Positions 51,993 through 61,467 of a DNA stretch of 64,000 nucleotides are shown piece after piece. The position numbers and the translations under genes were made by a program. Source of the DNA: Neobacillus sp. OS1-2 (lineage in GTDB: Bacteria > Bacillota > Bacilli > Bacillales > Cytobacillaceae); assembly GCF_030915505.1 (NCBI RefSeq), contig NZ_CP133265.1, positions 1,550,001 to 1,614,000 on the forward strand. Direction: 5' to 3'. Numbering within the stretch: the first letter of the stretch is position 1; the number at the start of each line of letters is the position of its first letter. Under the pieces are notes generated by a model. It was not told where the DNA came from, did not search any database, and was given only the letters and a program-made list of their open reading frames with translations.

Positions 51993-52722
51993 CTCTTAAA
52001 CTAGCATTTTGTTTTGTTCTACCACTTTGCAGTTTTTTCATTTGTGCTTCATCAATAATGGCAATCGTACCAAGAACAGGTACACCAATAAGTTTTTCGA
52101 TTTCTTCTTCACTTTTGATGGTTGTATCAAAGTAATCTAATAGGAAGGCTGCCCCAACACCCACCATTAAACCAACTACTAAAGCTATTCCAACATTCAA
52201 TAGTGGCTGTGGCTTAATTGGTGATAAATGCTCTCCTACCTCAGCCTTCGCCAGAATACTGACGTTATTTACACTCATAATTTTTACAATTTCTTTCTGG
52301 AATACTTCGGCTGTTTTGTTAGCAATCTTTGCAGCCCTTGCCGCACTTTTGTCTTGAACCGATAAATTTACTACCTGCGAATTTGTTTCATTGCCCACTG
52401 TGATTTTTCCATTTAGTTCGCTTACGGTCATATCGAGGTTTAAGTCCTTAATGACCAACTCGAGAATTGCTGGACTTTTTATAATAACATTGTAGGTATT
52501 AATTAATTGAAGGTTTGTCTGTACTTCATTATATTGAACTGCACTTTGTTCATTTTTTGATTGGTTAACAAGAAGTTGTGTCGAAGCCTGGTAAATTGGT
52601 GTTAAGAAAAAGTAGCTCACGATACCGCTGATTAATACAGCAATGAATGTTATGCTCACTATTAAACGTAGTCGTTTGCGCAAGGTTTGCAGCAACTCTT
52701 TTAAGCTGATTGTTTCCTCCAT
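51973..52722 (-). CDS. Chain-length regulator/kinase activator (Wzz/EpsA-like)
   Basis: 249 residues with a first membrane helix (about 20-40), an outer domain, and a second helix preceded by SPIKPQPLLNVGIALVVG, the Wzz proline motif. The cytoplasmic tail activates the separate BY-kinase. It is the first gene of the 18-kb operon; AGGGGAGGACC lies before the ATG. Confidence 0.92.
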   Translation of the reverse strand: MEETISLKELLQTLRKRLRLIVSITFIAVLISGIVSYFFLTPIYQASTQLLVNQSKNEQSAVQYNEVQTNLQLINTYNVIIKSPAILELVIKDLNLDMTVSELNGKITVGNETNSQVVNLSVQDKSAARAAKIANKTAEVFQKEIVKIMSVNNVSILAKAEVGEHLSPIKPQPLLNVGIALVVGLMVGVGAAFLLDYFDTTIKSEEEIEKLIGVPVLGTIAIIDEAQMKKLQSGRTKQNASLRGETIGS

Positions 52723-52762
52723 GTGGTCCTCCCCTGTATCTTTGAAAATTAAACCAACAACT

Positions 52763-52771
52763 AGTATACCA
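52763..52771 (-). promoter_or_regulatory. Extended -10 promoter element of the exopolysaccharide operon
   Basis: Minus strand TGGTATACT, that is TGn plus TATACT, 41 bases before the first gene. No good -35 box is visible. Confidence 0.45.
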
Positions 52772-52899
52772 TATTATTTGTCATTACTTCCTCATATTTG
52801 TAACTTTTTAGGCATTTTTGTCGTCTTTACTTTTTCTATTCTACACTCTTTTGTAAGTTTTTGTAGATAAAAAGTAAAATTGGAATTAATTTTCAAATG

Positions 52900-52914
52900 G
52901 TTCTCTGCTATAAT
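52900..52914 (+). promoter_or_regulatory. Extended -10 promoter and SinR-like box of the SGNH gene
   Basis: GTTCTCT at 52900-52906 matches the SinR site GTTCTYT and directly precedes TGCTATAAT (TG at 52906, TATAAT at 52909-52914). A repressor bound there would block the promoter. A single 7-base match can occur by chance. Confidence 0.4.
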
Positions 52915-52949
52915 TAGATTTGCAATCATATTTGGGGGTATCATGTATA

Positions 52950-53744
52950 ATGAAAAATTTTCTTACGATTTTATTAGGGCTTGCCTGCGCAGCCGTTCTT
53001 ATCTTCGGTCATTCCTATTGGAATAACCGGATAGAAGCCGCACCACAGAAAACGTCTAGTACTTTAGACAATCAAGCGAAGACAACAACGCAAACGGCTG
53101 AAAATGACACACCTAATGAAGAGATCATGGCTTACACAAGCAATTGGCCAACCAAAGCCGTTGACCGTTTTAAGCAAGCACTAAAAGAAAAGAGACATTT
53201 CAAGGTGCTCTTTGTCGGTTCACCTGCCATTGGCTCCGAAGAAGCTGGTATGTACCCGACAGTAAAAGAGAAGTTGATAGAGACATTCGGGGACAAGAAC
53301 ATTCAGGTTGACCTTAAGACCTACAATTCCACCACTACCCAATTCGTGACTCAAAATAAACAAAAGGAAATCGCTGCTGATAAAGCAGATTTAATTATCC
53401 TTGAGCCATTTATTCTTGAGAACAACGGTGTCGTACTAATCGATAAAACCTTAAATGATATCACTAAAATAATCGATGAGGTACAGGTCAAAAATCCGAA
53501 TGCAGCCTTTATTCTTCAGCCATCCTACCCGCTTTATCAGGCAAAGATCTACCCTAACCAGGTAGCGGAGCTTAAAAAATGGGCCGAGCAGAATAAAATT
53601 GCCTATCTGGATCACTGGACCGCATGGCCAGATGCCAATACAGAAGCCATAAAGGACTATCTTAATTCCGACCAAAGTGCTCCTAATGAAAATGGATCCA
53701 AGGTATGGAGTGATTACATCCTACAGTATTTTATCAGTAAGTAA
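52950..53744 (+). CDS. SGNH/GDSL hydrolase-like exported protein
   Basis: A start at 52950 (after GGGGGTATC) gives 264 residues with an N-terminal membrane anchor or signal (FLTILLGLACAAVLIFGHSY) and an SGNH-type domain: VLFVGSPAIGSEEAG, later TTQFV, LIILEPFILENN and SAPNENGSKVW. The last motif normally reads D-x-H-PN, but the His is replaced by Ala, so catalysis is doubtful. It is divergent from the polysaccharide operon and may handle polymer acyl groups or bind it. Confidence 0.78.
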   Translation: MKNFLTILLGLACAAVLIFGHSYWNNRIEAAPQKTSSTLDNQAKTTTQTAENDTPNEEIMAYTSNWPTKAVDRFKQALKEKRHFKVLFVGSPAIGSEEAGMYPTVKEKLIETFGDKNIQVDLKTYNSTTTQFVTQNKQKEIAADKADLIILEPFILENNGVVLIDKTLNDITKIIDEVQVKNPNAAFILQPSYPLYQAKIYPNQVAELKKWAEQNKIAYLDHWTAWPDANTEAIKDYLNSDQSAPNENGSKVWSDYILQYFISK

Positions 53745-53752
53745 TACTTCTC

Positions 53753-53782
53753 AGCGAATCGCAAGATTCGCTTTTATTTTTC
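53753..53782 (+). terminator. Terminator of the SGNH gene
   Basis: AGCGAATC-GCAA-GATTCGCT followed by TTTATTTTTC. Confidence 0.85.
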
Positions 53783-53852
53783 TTCTCTTTTCCCAGGTTC
53801 CATCCTAGAAAGGATTTCCGCTGTTGATGACGGTAATGAATGTGTACAGTTG

Positions 53853-53888
53853 AAAACCCTCCCTAATTTTACTGTTAGGGAGGGTTTT
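53853..53888. terminator. Strong bidirectional terminator between converging genes
   Basis: AAAACCCTCCCTAA pairs with TTAGGGAGGGTTTT over 14 bases with T-runs on both sides. It separates the SGNH gene from the surface protein gene. Confidence 0.88.
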
Positions 53889-53931
53889 ATTTGGGTTCAC
53901 TAAGGTTCTCATTTATATCCTAATGGTTGCC

Positions 53932-56478
53932 TCAGTTCGTTTTCATTTGATAGACACTAGGGACATCATGTCCATTATTATGAATATAAACGATAAAATA
54001 CGAATTTCTTGTTGAAACTCCATATCTAAAGCTAAATCTAATATTCCATTGTGAAATTGGGCTTATAGTCGTAGAGATACCACTTGCAGCTAAATTTTCT
54101 TTTGTATATATGCCGGAAAGTCTCCCATCGTCATAAATTTCTATTTTGCTGATATCAATATCTCTTGATAAATAATTTGTAAGTGTAATGCCATAACTAT
54201 TTATATAATCCCCTATAATAACGCTACTTGTACCAGTAAGAAGTAGACTTGATTGAAATGACTTTACAGTTAAATTAAGTCTAACCTTGTCTTCATATCC
54301 CTCTACAGTTCCCTGATAAGTTCTTACACCGATTACGGATGTGTCAACTGAAGATGAATCCCAAACTACATCCTTTTCAACTTGTGTTTTATTATTCATA
54401 CTTACCTGAGCCTTTGCAGGTAGTGAATAATCATCCCACTGATATACAGTACTATTTATATCATTTATACTTTCTATTTTTAATGCTAGAACATTTAAAG
54501 AAAATCGTGCTGTAAAACCTCCATCTACTGTTGTCGCAGTGATCATTGCAGTACCCTCAGAAACTGCAGTTACGGTTCCAGTGGAATCTACAGTCGCTAC
54601 AGAAGGATCAGATGATGTCCAGTTCCTATCTTTATTTGTAGCATTCTCCGGCAATACAGTAGCAATAAGGGTTTCATTACTTCCGACAATTAAAGTACCA
54701 GAAGTTTTATTTAAACTTAAAGACGTAACATTAATAGGTTGAACAGTTACCCTACAGCTTGCTGTATAATTCCCATCTGCAGTGGTGACGGTAATGGTTG
54801 CAGTGCCTTCAGATTTAGCTATAACTTTACCATTAGCATCAATAGTTGCAACGGCTGAAGCAGATGAGGACCATTCTACAGCTGGATTTGTGGCATTAGC
54901 TGGTGATACAGTAGCTGTTAGTGTTTCCTTATCTCCTATTTTTAATGTAGCAGAGGTTTTACTTAAACTTATAGACGTAACACTGATAGGTTGAACGGTT
55001 ACCTCACAGCTTGCTGTATAATTCCCATCTACTGTGGTGACGGTAATAGTTGCAGTGCCTTCAGATACAGCAGTAACTTCACCATTGGGATCAACAGTTG
55101 CAACGGCCGGAGCAGATGAGGACCATTTTACAGCTGGATTTGTGGCATTAGCTGGTGATACGGTAGCAGTTAGTGTTTCCTTATCTCCTATTTTTAATGT
55201 AGCAGAGGTTTTACTTATACTTATAGCCGTAACACTAATAGGATGAACGGTTACCTCACAGCTTGCTGTATAATTCCCATCTACTGTGGTGACGGTAATG
55301 GTTGCGGTGCCTTCAGATTTAGCTGTTACTTTACCGTTTGGATCAACAGTTGCAACAGCCAGGTCAGAAGAGGACCATTTTACTGCTAGATTTGTGGCAT
55401 TAGCTGGTGATACAGTAGTTGTTAGTGCTTCGGTAGCTCCTATTTTTAAAGTAGTAGCAGTTTTATTTAAACTAATCGAGGTAGCATTTACCAAAAGCGA
55501 AGCATTAATCTGAGCTTCTACTGTCTGGCTAACCGCTTCGGTTCCTCCTAAAATGACAACATGTTTAACATGTTTCTTTTTCATAAAATTAAGTGTGTCT
55601 GTTGAAATAGACCCTTTATCTGTCAATAATATTGGTGCATTACTCTTTGCAGCTAAAGCAGAACCGCTTAAAGCATCAGGAAAACTATTGCCTGTTGCTA
55701 AATAGACAGTATCATAATTCAAACTGGCTTGAAACTCAGTATTTATTAGAATATTCGTTCCATACCTCGTGCTTCCTCCTAATCTTTTACTATTAGGCAG
55801 TTTTTGATCTAATGATGTACTTAAAACATCATTACCACCTAGTATATAGGAGACAGGTATTTTTTTACCCTTGATAAATTTCTCCGTATTCGTGCCTAGT
55901 CCTGCTTTTTGAGACAGTAATATTGGCATTGACTTGATTGTAGCAATAGAAGCCATAGATAGTGCATCAGGAAAATTTTCACCTGTTGCTACTGCAATTC
56001 CATTATTCACTCCAATTTCCTCAGCGATTTTTACTGAAGTATCATATCTATTTATTCCGGCAAGTCTAGTTATACGTATCCCTAATTTTTTCAGTTGATT
56101 TTCTACGGAAGTACTGATTACCTCAGTCCCTCCAATAATAAAAGCATGTGTTGTTCCCAATTTAGTTAACTCGGTCATTACATCCTGACTAAGAGAATTG
56201 GGTCTTGTCAGAATGATCGGCGCATCCTTTGACTTAGATAAAGCAGAGGCAGATAAAGCATCCGGAAAGTTTAATCCGGTAGCAATAATAACATTAGCTG
56301 CATGCGTCCACCCTGTTCGAACTATACTAAGTGATGTCTCATATCTGTCAGTCCCTGCTAGTCTTGACGTCATTACACTAGTAGAATTGGATTGTGCACT
56401 AGCTTTACCTACTGGGAGACTTTGAAAAATTAATAAAAGACTTAAAACTACAAAGATCACATATTTCCTTTTTAACAT
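53932..56478 (-). CDS. Cell-wall-binding surface protein with Ig-like repeats
   Basis: The ATG at 56478 after GGAGATGTATTT starts a signal peptide (RKYVIFVVLSLLLIFQSLPV). The 848-residue protein has three cell wall binding 2 repeats (about 37-330, each with RLAGTDRYETS-like and FPDALSASALS-like motifs), four Big_2-type Ig domains (about 335-665, ISLSKTSATLKIGDKETLTA units), a Big_4-like domain (about 670-740) and a unique C-terminal domain (about 745-848). The CWB2 repeats hold it to the wall polymer and the Ig domains act as a stalk. Two internal Ig units are nearly identical at DNA level. Confidence 0.9.
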   Translation of the reverse strand: MLKRKYVIFVVLSLLLIFQSLPVGKASAQSNSTSVMTSRLAGTDRYETSLSIVRTGWTHAANVIIATGLNFPDALSASALSKSKDAPIILTRPNSLSQDVMTELTKLGTTHAFIIGGTEVISTSVENQLKKLGIRITRLAGINRYDTSVKIAEEIGVNNGIAVATGENFPDALSMASIATIKSMPILLSQKAGLGTNTEKFIKGKKIPVSYILGGNDVLSTSLDQKLPNSKRLGGSTRYGTNILINTEFQASLNYDTVYLATGNSFPDALSGSALAAKSNAPILLTDKGSISTDTLNFMKKKHVKHVVILGGTEAVSQTVEAQINASLLVNATSISLNKTATTLKIGATEALTTTVSPANATNLAVKWSSSDLAVATVDPNGKVTAKSEGTATITVTTVDGNYTASCEVTVHPISVTAISISKTSATLKIGDKETLTATVSPANATNPAVKWSSSAPAVATVDPNGEVTAVSEGTATITVTTVDGNYTASCEVTVQPISVTSISLSKTSATLKIGDKETLTATVSPANATNPAVEWSSSASAVATIDANGKVIAKSEGTATITVTTADGNYTASCRVTVQPINVTSLSLNKTSGTLIVGSNETLIATVLPENATNKDRNWTSSDPSVATVDSTGTVTAVSEGTAMITATTVDGGFTARFSLNVLALKIESINDINSTVYQWDDYSLPAKAQVSMNNKTQVEKDVVWDSSSVDTSVIGVRTYQGTVEGYEDKVRLNLTVKSFQSSLLLTGTSSVIIGDYINSYGITLTNYLSRDIDISKIEIYDDGRLSGIYTKENLAASGISTTISPISQWNIRFSFRYGVSTRNSYFIVYIHNNGHDVPSVYQMKTN
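54730..55485. repeat. Tandem 252-bp repeats coding Big_2 domains
   Basis: The unit GTTACC..ACAGCTTGCTGTATAATTCCCATC recurs at steps of 252 bp (near 54745, 55003 and 55255). Units differ by scattered substitutions only. A further, more diverged unit lies on each side. Confidence 0.85.
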
Positions 56479-56932
56479 AAATACATCTCCACTTCCATTA
56501 AATAAAAACCTCTGAAACCTTTTTTCTACAAATTTATTACCAACTTTTCGTGAATAAGACAAGAGAAGGGCAGGCAAATACCATTTATATATTTTACTAG
56601 ATTAATTGTCGAATGTAAATAAATTCCCAGTTTAGATTTGCCTTGATATCTTTGACTGCTAATCATCATATTCCTTCCAGAAAAAAATTGTAGTTAACAG
56701 CAGACTCCCGTTTACAATTCCCACCAAAAACCCTTTACGACTTCTAAAAAGCGATCCGGTTCTTCCAATATTGTAGGAACGTGATTTTTAATGGACCACG
56801 GATGGAATGATTTCTACTTCTCCAGTCTTTTATAATCGTTTGTTTTTTCATTCAACAGGATTATGGTAAAATTAATAATCCAAGAAAGAATGGGGAAAAC
56901 TATCTGTTATTGTAAAAACTCGTGAAGAATAC
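56479..56932. other. Divergent intergenic region of 454 bp
   Basis: AT-rich sequence between the surface protein and the PAS/GGDEF gene. No gene, hairpin terminator or clear promoter pair was recognised. Confidence 0.4.
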
Positions 56933-58327
56933 ATGCCACTTGACGAGCCCCTAAAAATCCCAAGGGGGACATCACTTATTATGTTTGTATTTCATGTTTC
57001 TTATTTAACCATCATTCTCGTGCTTGTGGTGATGGCCGTGATCGCCTGCTTCTTTTTTATGAGGAAGAACCACAGGCTGAAAACCACTTTACTTGAATTA
57101 GAGGAGAAACTCACCTCTGTTTTGGACTATACGACAGACGCCATTAATATTACCGATTTAGATAGCATGGTCCAGTATGTGAACCCTGCCTTTGAGCAGA
57201 TGTATGGCTGGAAGAATAAAGAGGTGCTCAGAAAGCCACTGCCCATTATCCCAGCGTCCCTTCGGGAGGTGGAAGAGCAGCAACGGGCCCAATTACTTGC
57301 AGGGGAAGCGATTCGCCATTGGGAAGCCCAGTTTCTTCGGAAGGATGGCAGACTGATCGATGTGAGTGTCTCGATCTCCCCCTTACGTGCTTCAAACGGG
57401 GAGATTAACGGCTTTGCTGCGATCACACGGGATGAAACGGAGCGAAAGAAAATCGAAAGAAATTATCAGATGATTGCGGAAAACACTTCTGATATGGTTC
57501 GTTTAATTGATAAGGATGGCATTATTCAGTATGCCTCGCCTTCCCATCAAACCGTGTTAGGGTACAGCCCAACTGAGTTAATTGGACTCAAGTTTCCTCT
57601 TTTTATTCATCCTGACGATCGCGAGACTTCCATCCAGGAGTTCGCTGACATGATGAACAAACGTTCATTGGTGAAGATGGAATATCGAAAACAACACAAG
57701 GATGGTCATACCTTGTACGTAGAATCCCATTACAATCCTTATTTTGACCAAGCGGGGAAGTTAACCCATTATATTGTGGTGTCTCGTGATATTTCGGAAC
57801 GGAAGCATTATGAACAGACCCTGAAGGACCTTGCCTATCTGGATCCCTTAACAGGTATTCTGAATCGGAGGGCTTTATATAAGATTTTGGCCGAAACGGT
57901 TGAAAAGGCAGGAGCCGAGGAACGCAGGTTTGCCCTGTTTTTCCTCGATTGCGACAGGTTTAAGTGGGTCAATGATACGATGGGACACGATATCGGCGAT
58001 GAATTGCTGAAACAATTGACCGCTCGTATTCAGGATGTCCTTCCTGCGGATGCATCCCTTTTCAGACTAGGAGGGGATGAGTTCGCCATCCTGGTTTCGC
58101 GTATGGACGGGATGGAAACGGTCACGAGGGTGGCCGAGTCCATCTTGGCAACTTTGCAGCATCCATGGCTGCTCGGTGCCAACGAACCCATTAACGCTAC
58201 TTGTTCCATTGGCATCAGCCTGTTCCCGAAGGACGGGACGGACATAAAAACGGTCATGAAGCACGCCGATCATGCCTTATATGCCGCAAAAGCGGGTGGA
58301 CGGAATCGATTTCGCTATTATCAGTGA
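56933..58327 (+). CDS. Diguanylate cyclase with two PAS domains
   Basis: 464 residues: a membrane helix (about 17-43), PAS 1 (about 60-170, NITDLDSMVQYVNPAFEQMY), PAS 2 (about 180-295, with the PAC motif) and a GGDEF domain (about 300-460) with LDPLTGILNRRALY and an intact active site RLGGDEFAILV. It should make cyclic di-GMP in response to a signal read by the PAS domains. No inhibitory RxxD site is evident before the active site. The start is uncertain: the ATG 48 bases downstream follows AAGGGGG. Confidence 0.9.
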   Translation: MPLDEPLKIPRGTSLIMFVFHVSYLTIILVLVVMAVIACFFFMRKNHRLKTTLLELEEKLTSVLDYTTDAINITDLDSMVQYVNPAFEQMYGWKNKEVLRKPLPIIPASLREVEEQQRAQLLAGEAIRHWEAQFLRKDGRLIDVSVSISPLRASNGEINGFAAITRDETERKKIERNYQMIAENTSDMVRLIDKDGIIQYASPSHQTVLGYSPTELIGLKFPLFIHPDDRETSIQEFADMMNKRSLVKMEYRKQHKDGHTLYVESHYNPYFDQAGKLTHYIVVSRDISERKHYEQTLKDLAYLDPLTGILNRRALYKILAETVEKAGAEERRFALFFLDCDRFKWVNDTMGHDIGDELLKQLTARIQDVLPADASLFRLGGDEFAILVSRMDGMETVTRVAESILATLQHPWLLGANEPINATCSIGISLFPKDGTDIKTVMKHADHALYAAKAGGRNRFRYYQ

Positions 58328-58515
58328 TGGTTGATGAATGGTGGGGGCCGGTTGAAATGTAGGCCTCCACTCTTGCGTGATTGTAGAGATACTATTGTTC
58401 TGTAATATGAAGTTACTATATTAAAAACATAATATAATCTGTTTGTTACCTTCCTTTAATCTTCGTTTGGTAAAGTGAATGCATTCATTAAGCGAATATG
58501 AGGTGAACGGATCAA

Positions 58516-58638
58516 ATGAAATGGAAGGCTATCTTTTGTTTTTTTCTAAAAAATCATAAATACAGTTACTATACGAACGAATGCATTCGATGTGGGAAGG
58601 AAAGAACTATTTCTCATCATCCCCATTCACAACAGTAA
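58516..58638 (+). CDS. Small DUF1660-like protein with a CxxC motif
   Basis: 40 codons with GAGGTGAAC nine bases before the ATG. The product (MKWKAIFCFFLKNHKYSYYT, then NECIRCGKERTISHHP) resembles small single-CxxC proteins annotated as DUF1660 phage-type proteins. Function unknown. The good ribosome site and motif support it. Confidence 0.55.
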   Translation: MKWKAIFCFFLKNHKYSYYTNECIRCGKERTISHHPHSQQ

Positions 58639-58792
58639 ACTGATGGCCAGTTAGTCTCATGCTGCCTGTAAATACAAAATGCTCCTCATTCGAGGATCTA
58701 TACCTATTTACCAAACAACCCATTGCCTCCAGTCTGCTTTCTTTACACAAGACAATACGAGGCATGGGCTTTTTCAACTACGGTATCTAAAA

Positions 58793-58834
58793 AAAGGGTC
58801 AGACAAACTCGTCATGTTTTGTCTGACCCTTTTC
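58793..58834 (-). terminator. Terminator of the PTS IIA gene
   Basis: AAAGGGTCAGACAAA pairs with TTTGTCTGACCCTTT around a short loop; on the minus strand a T-run follows. Confidence 0.88.
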
Positions 58835-59338
58835 CTATTTGGCTGTTACCGTTAAGATCATTTCTTCCCCAGCTGTTACCTTTCCTGCTGACATCGGCTT
58901 TTCTACTGTTTCAATAGAGTCAGGATTCGTAATAATAAGCGGGGTGATAATATCTTTTGCCTTTTGCTTCACTAATTCTAAATCAACCGTCACAAGCAAG
59001 TCGCCGGCTTTTACCATGTCCCCTTCCTTCACATGGACAGTGAATCCTTCGCCATTCATAGAGACTGTTTCCAGTCCGATGTGCAGTAAGATTTCCGCTC
59101 CATTCACCGCTTTAATGCCAATCGCATGTTTGGTAGGAAACACCTGTATCACCTCACCATTAACCGGTGAAACGATTTTCCCTTCAGCAGGTTCGATCGC
59201 AATTCCGTCTCCCATCATCTTTTGAGCAAAGACAGGGTTTGGAACATCTTCTAGCTTCACGATTTTGCCTGTTGCATAGGCCTTTACTTCAATGGTTTTT
59301 TCTACCTCTTCCTTTTTGCCAAAAAGCTTTTTAAACAT
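58835..59338 (-). CDS. crr: PTS glucose-type IIA component
   Basis: The ATG at 59338 follows AAAGGA at eight bases. The 167-residue protein has the IIA-Glc core: VKLEDVPNPVFAQKMMGDGI, FPTKHAIGIK, and the phosphorylated His in EILLHIGLETV. A free-standing IIA accepts phosphate from HPr and serves IIBC partners that lack one. No PTS partner is next to it. Confidence 0.93.
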   Translation of the reverse strand: MFKKLFGKKEEVEKTIEVKAYATGKIVKLEDVPNPVFAQKMMGDGIAIEPAEGKIVSPVNGEVIQVFPTKHAIGIKAVNGAEILLHIGLETVSMNGEGFTVHVKEGDMVKAGDLLVTVDLELVKQKAKDIITPLIITNPDSIETVEKPMSAGKVTAGEEMILTVTAK

Positions 59339-59390
59339 CCTGATCATTTCCTTTACAGTAAAGTATCCCTTTATCCTACCGGCAGCGCCT

Positions 59391-60815
59391 TCATGGATTC
59401 GGTTGAAATAATAGTGCCTCTTCCTTATTTAATAGATAGGGTCTAAAGTATCCTACCGTGTCTGCTAGCGGCAGGACTTCAGGCTGGAGCTGGATATGCA
59501 ATTCCTCCTCCATATACATTCTTCTCTTTACAAACCTGTCCCATAACTCGGGATAGGTGTTGGCTATTTCGTTTCGTAAGGCTTCATCCGCCAACGCAAT
59601 CCCCGTCTCGGCACTGGCCCCTCCATAGTTAGGCACAGATGGAATAATGTCAATTTGGAACAACATGCCGCTCTTTAGAACCGTGCTCGATTCCGGATAT
59701 ACCGTCGAAGATAACCATTCCTCATCCGCGGTAAAATGGCCCGGATTTAAATACCAGTGATAATCTTCCTTCGGTAAGACCGTTTCCATTACATCATATA
59801 ATTGCCCGCCTGTCATCCCGATTCTAATATTTTCTAACCAGGCCACAACAGCTGCATAATAAGGGATCGCGACTCTTGCTAAATAATCTTGCACCTCATT
59901 CGGCAGTTCCTCTGTTTTGCTGACGACATACCCTGACCGGCTCGCTAATCCCCCTTTATATCCGGTCGTGATCGAAAACTTATCCCCAAGTGCTACTTCC
60001 TTTTTTCTCGGATAAAGGACAGCATCCGTAAAGCGGTCCCCGGTCGCACAAATGGTGGTGACATTATGCGGTTGTCCGAATCTGGAGAGGAATGAGGCCA
60101 ATTCCGTTTCGGTTTTACCGATTTCGAGATGATCTAAGGCATCTAGTACACAATCGGAAGCCAAACTGGAACCAAACTCATAATAGTGAATCTCATCGGC
60201 ATTATTGATCGTTCTTATTCCGCCATTTTCACCCATTAACAGCGCGCTGCCATTCACTACCTTTGCCGAATGTTCCTGGGCTAGCTGTTGTAAAGTGTCT
60301 ACAATGAAATAGGGAACATCAAACAACTGTTGATTTTCCTCTAACCTGCTGGTAAATACCTTCCAGCCGGCAATCCCTATATTTTTTCCGTCAAAATGAA
60401 TGGCAGCCCCAATGATATCTTTGAAGCTTTTGTGATTGTCCATTGGCTGATTGGGCAAGGAAAAATGCGGGACATGAACCAGATCCGCTTCCAAGCGCGA
60501 ATAGTTTGCCAGCTTCCCATTTTCATTCCCAAGGAATAAGGTTGACGCCCCGTTCGCTTCAATCGCTACTAACGCTTCCTCGAACCGAGGAATGAAGCCG
60601 GTGAAGTACTCAAAGTTGGCACCGTGTTCGCGGTCAGCGTAGATAAAAATTAGATCCATCCCTTTTTCCTTCATCGCCGTTACGAGTTTTTCTTTTCTTT
60701 CACGTAATGTTTGGTCTGATAAAACGGGAGGTTGATCATTAAACTTTAGGTCAAGACAGTTGACTTTGGCTAATGAAAACTTGTCCAGACTATATTTTTC
60801 TTTTAGATGTTCCAT
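59391..60815 (-). CDS. M24 (Xaa-Pro peptidase-like) family protein, probably not catalytic
   Basis: 474 residues with a creatinase-like N-terminal domain (about 35-200, YADREHGANFEYFTGFIPRF) and an M24 pita-bread domain. Of the five metal ligands the two Asp of the DxG...D motif are not seen (the place reads ITTGYKGGLASRSGYVV), the His remains in NPGHFTADEEW and a Glu in SAETGIAL, while the expected Glu of the EPG motif is Asp (QIDIIPS). It may bind rather than cleave peptides. Confidence 0.72.
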   Translation of the reverse strand: MEHLKEKYSLDKFSLAKVNCLDLKFNDQPPVLSDQTLRERKEKLVTAMKEKGMDLIFIYADREHGANFEYFTGFIPRFEEALVAIEANGASTLFLGNENGKLANYSRLEADLVHVPHFSLPNQPMDNHKSFKDIIGAAIHFDGKNIGIAGWKVFTSRLEENQQLFDVPYFIVDTLQQLAQEHSAKVVNGSALLMGENGGIRTINNADEIHYYEFGSSLASDCVLDALDHLEIGKTETELASFLSRFGQPHNVTTICATGDRFTDAVLYPRKKEVALGDKFSITTGYKGGLASRSGYVVSKTEELPNEVQDYLARVAIPYYAAVVAWLENIRIGMTGGQLYDVMETVLPKEDYHWYLNPGHFTADEEWLSSTVYPESSTVLKSGMLFQIDIIPSVPNYGGASAETGIALADEALRNEIANTYPELWDRFVKRRMYMEEELHIQLQPEVLPLADTVGYFRPYLLNKEEALLFQPNP

Positions 60816-61467
60816 TTATCCACTTCCTTCTATTTATAATATCTATCGGGCCCATTGGCCGCACGATTTTTTATACGATCATTTCTCTGTATATTGATAG
60901 GTTTCACCGAGGATAAAGACATAATACTTATTCTAGCCATTGCTTTCAGTTTAGGAAATATATATCCTTGTTTACCAATAATCATGTCATACTTCATTAT
61001 ATTGATATTGATGAGCACCCGCAAACGCTGCAAAATGATCCTGTATCATCATATCAATTGAGGCATTTTTCCAAATGAACCGTAATGGCATTGCCAACGT
61101 CTTCATTTGCGCTCCTGAAATCCTTTACATTTCTTACCTTTCTTTTCACCAGAATTCTCCCCTTGATTTAGATAATATATCGGATAATTCACCCTTCCCA
61201 TTCTTCATTTGATTTGATGGGCTTTATTGGAAGCACTCCCTATTTACCTCATGATAGCACTCTCAAAAAAGATAGTGGTCCAAAAAAAGAACGATCTATA
61301 TAAACATGGGTCCAATGTCTCGAGAACGGCTTTTGCTTCTTCTAAAGCAAAAACCTCTCTACTTTACTCCAAACTATACGTGGATTTGTCTTTTTAATGT
61401 GTAACACTGTAAAATCAATGGAAAATATATGGTATAATGGACATAAGAATAATAGAAAGAGAGATAA
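60816..61467. other. Intergenic region of 652 bp
   Basis: Short frames here lack ribosome sites. The segment 61320-61400 is a diverged copy of the 3' end of the glycosyltransferase at 62392-62470. The rest is unexplained. Confidence 0.45.
61320..61400 (-). pseudogene. Diverged copy of a glycosyltransferase 3' end
   Basis: GGCTTTTGCTTCTTCT, CCTCTCT.CTTTAC.CCAAACTATACG and TTTTTCTTTTTAATG-like stretches line up with 62392-62470. It suggests an ancestral second copy or a local duplication. Confidence 0.45.

Larger units (their letters stand above)
58328..58834. other. Intergenic region of 507 bp with one small gene
   Basis: Apart from the small zinc-ribbon-type gene and the IIA terminator there is a GTGGGGGCC/GGCCTCCAC inverted repeat just after the cyclase gene (near 58340-58372) that may end its transcription. 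The rest shows nothing. Confidence 0.45.

Noticed and set aside
52880..52914. Full SinR operator pair in the eps control region
   Set aside because: Only one GTTCTYT match was found, on one side; it is recorded only as a weak candidate.
54539..55513. Series of plus-strand frames repeated every 252 bp
   Set aside because: They are the reverse-strand image of the Ig-domain repeats in the surface protein gene.
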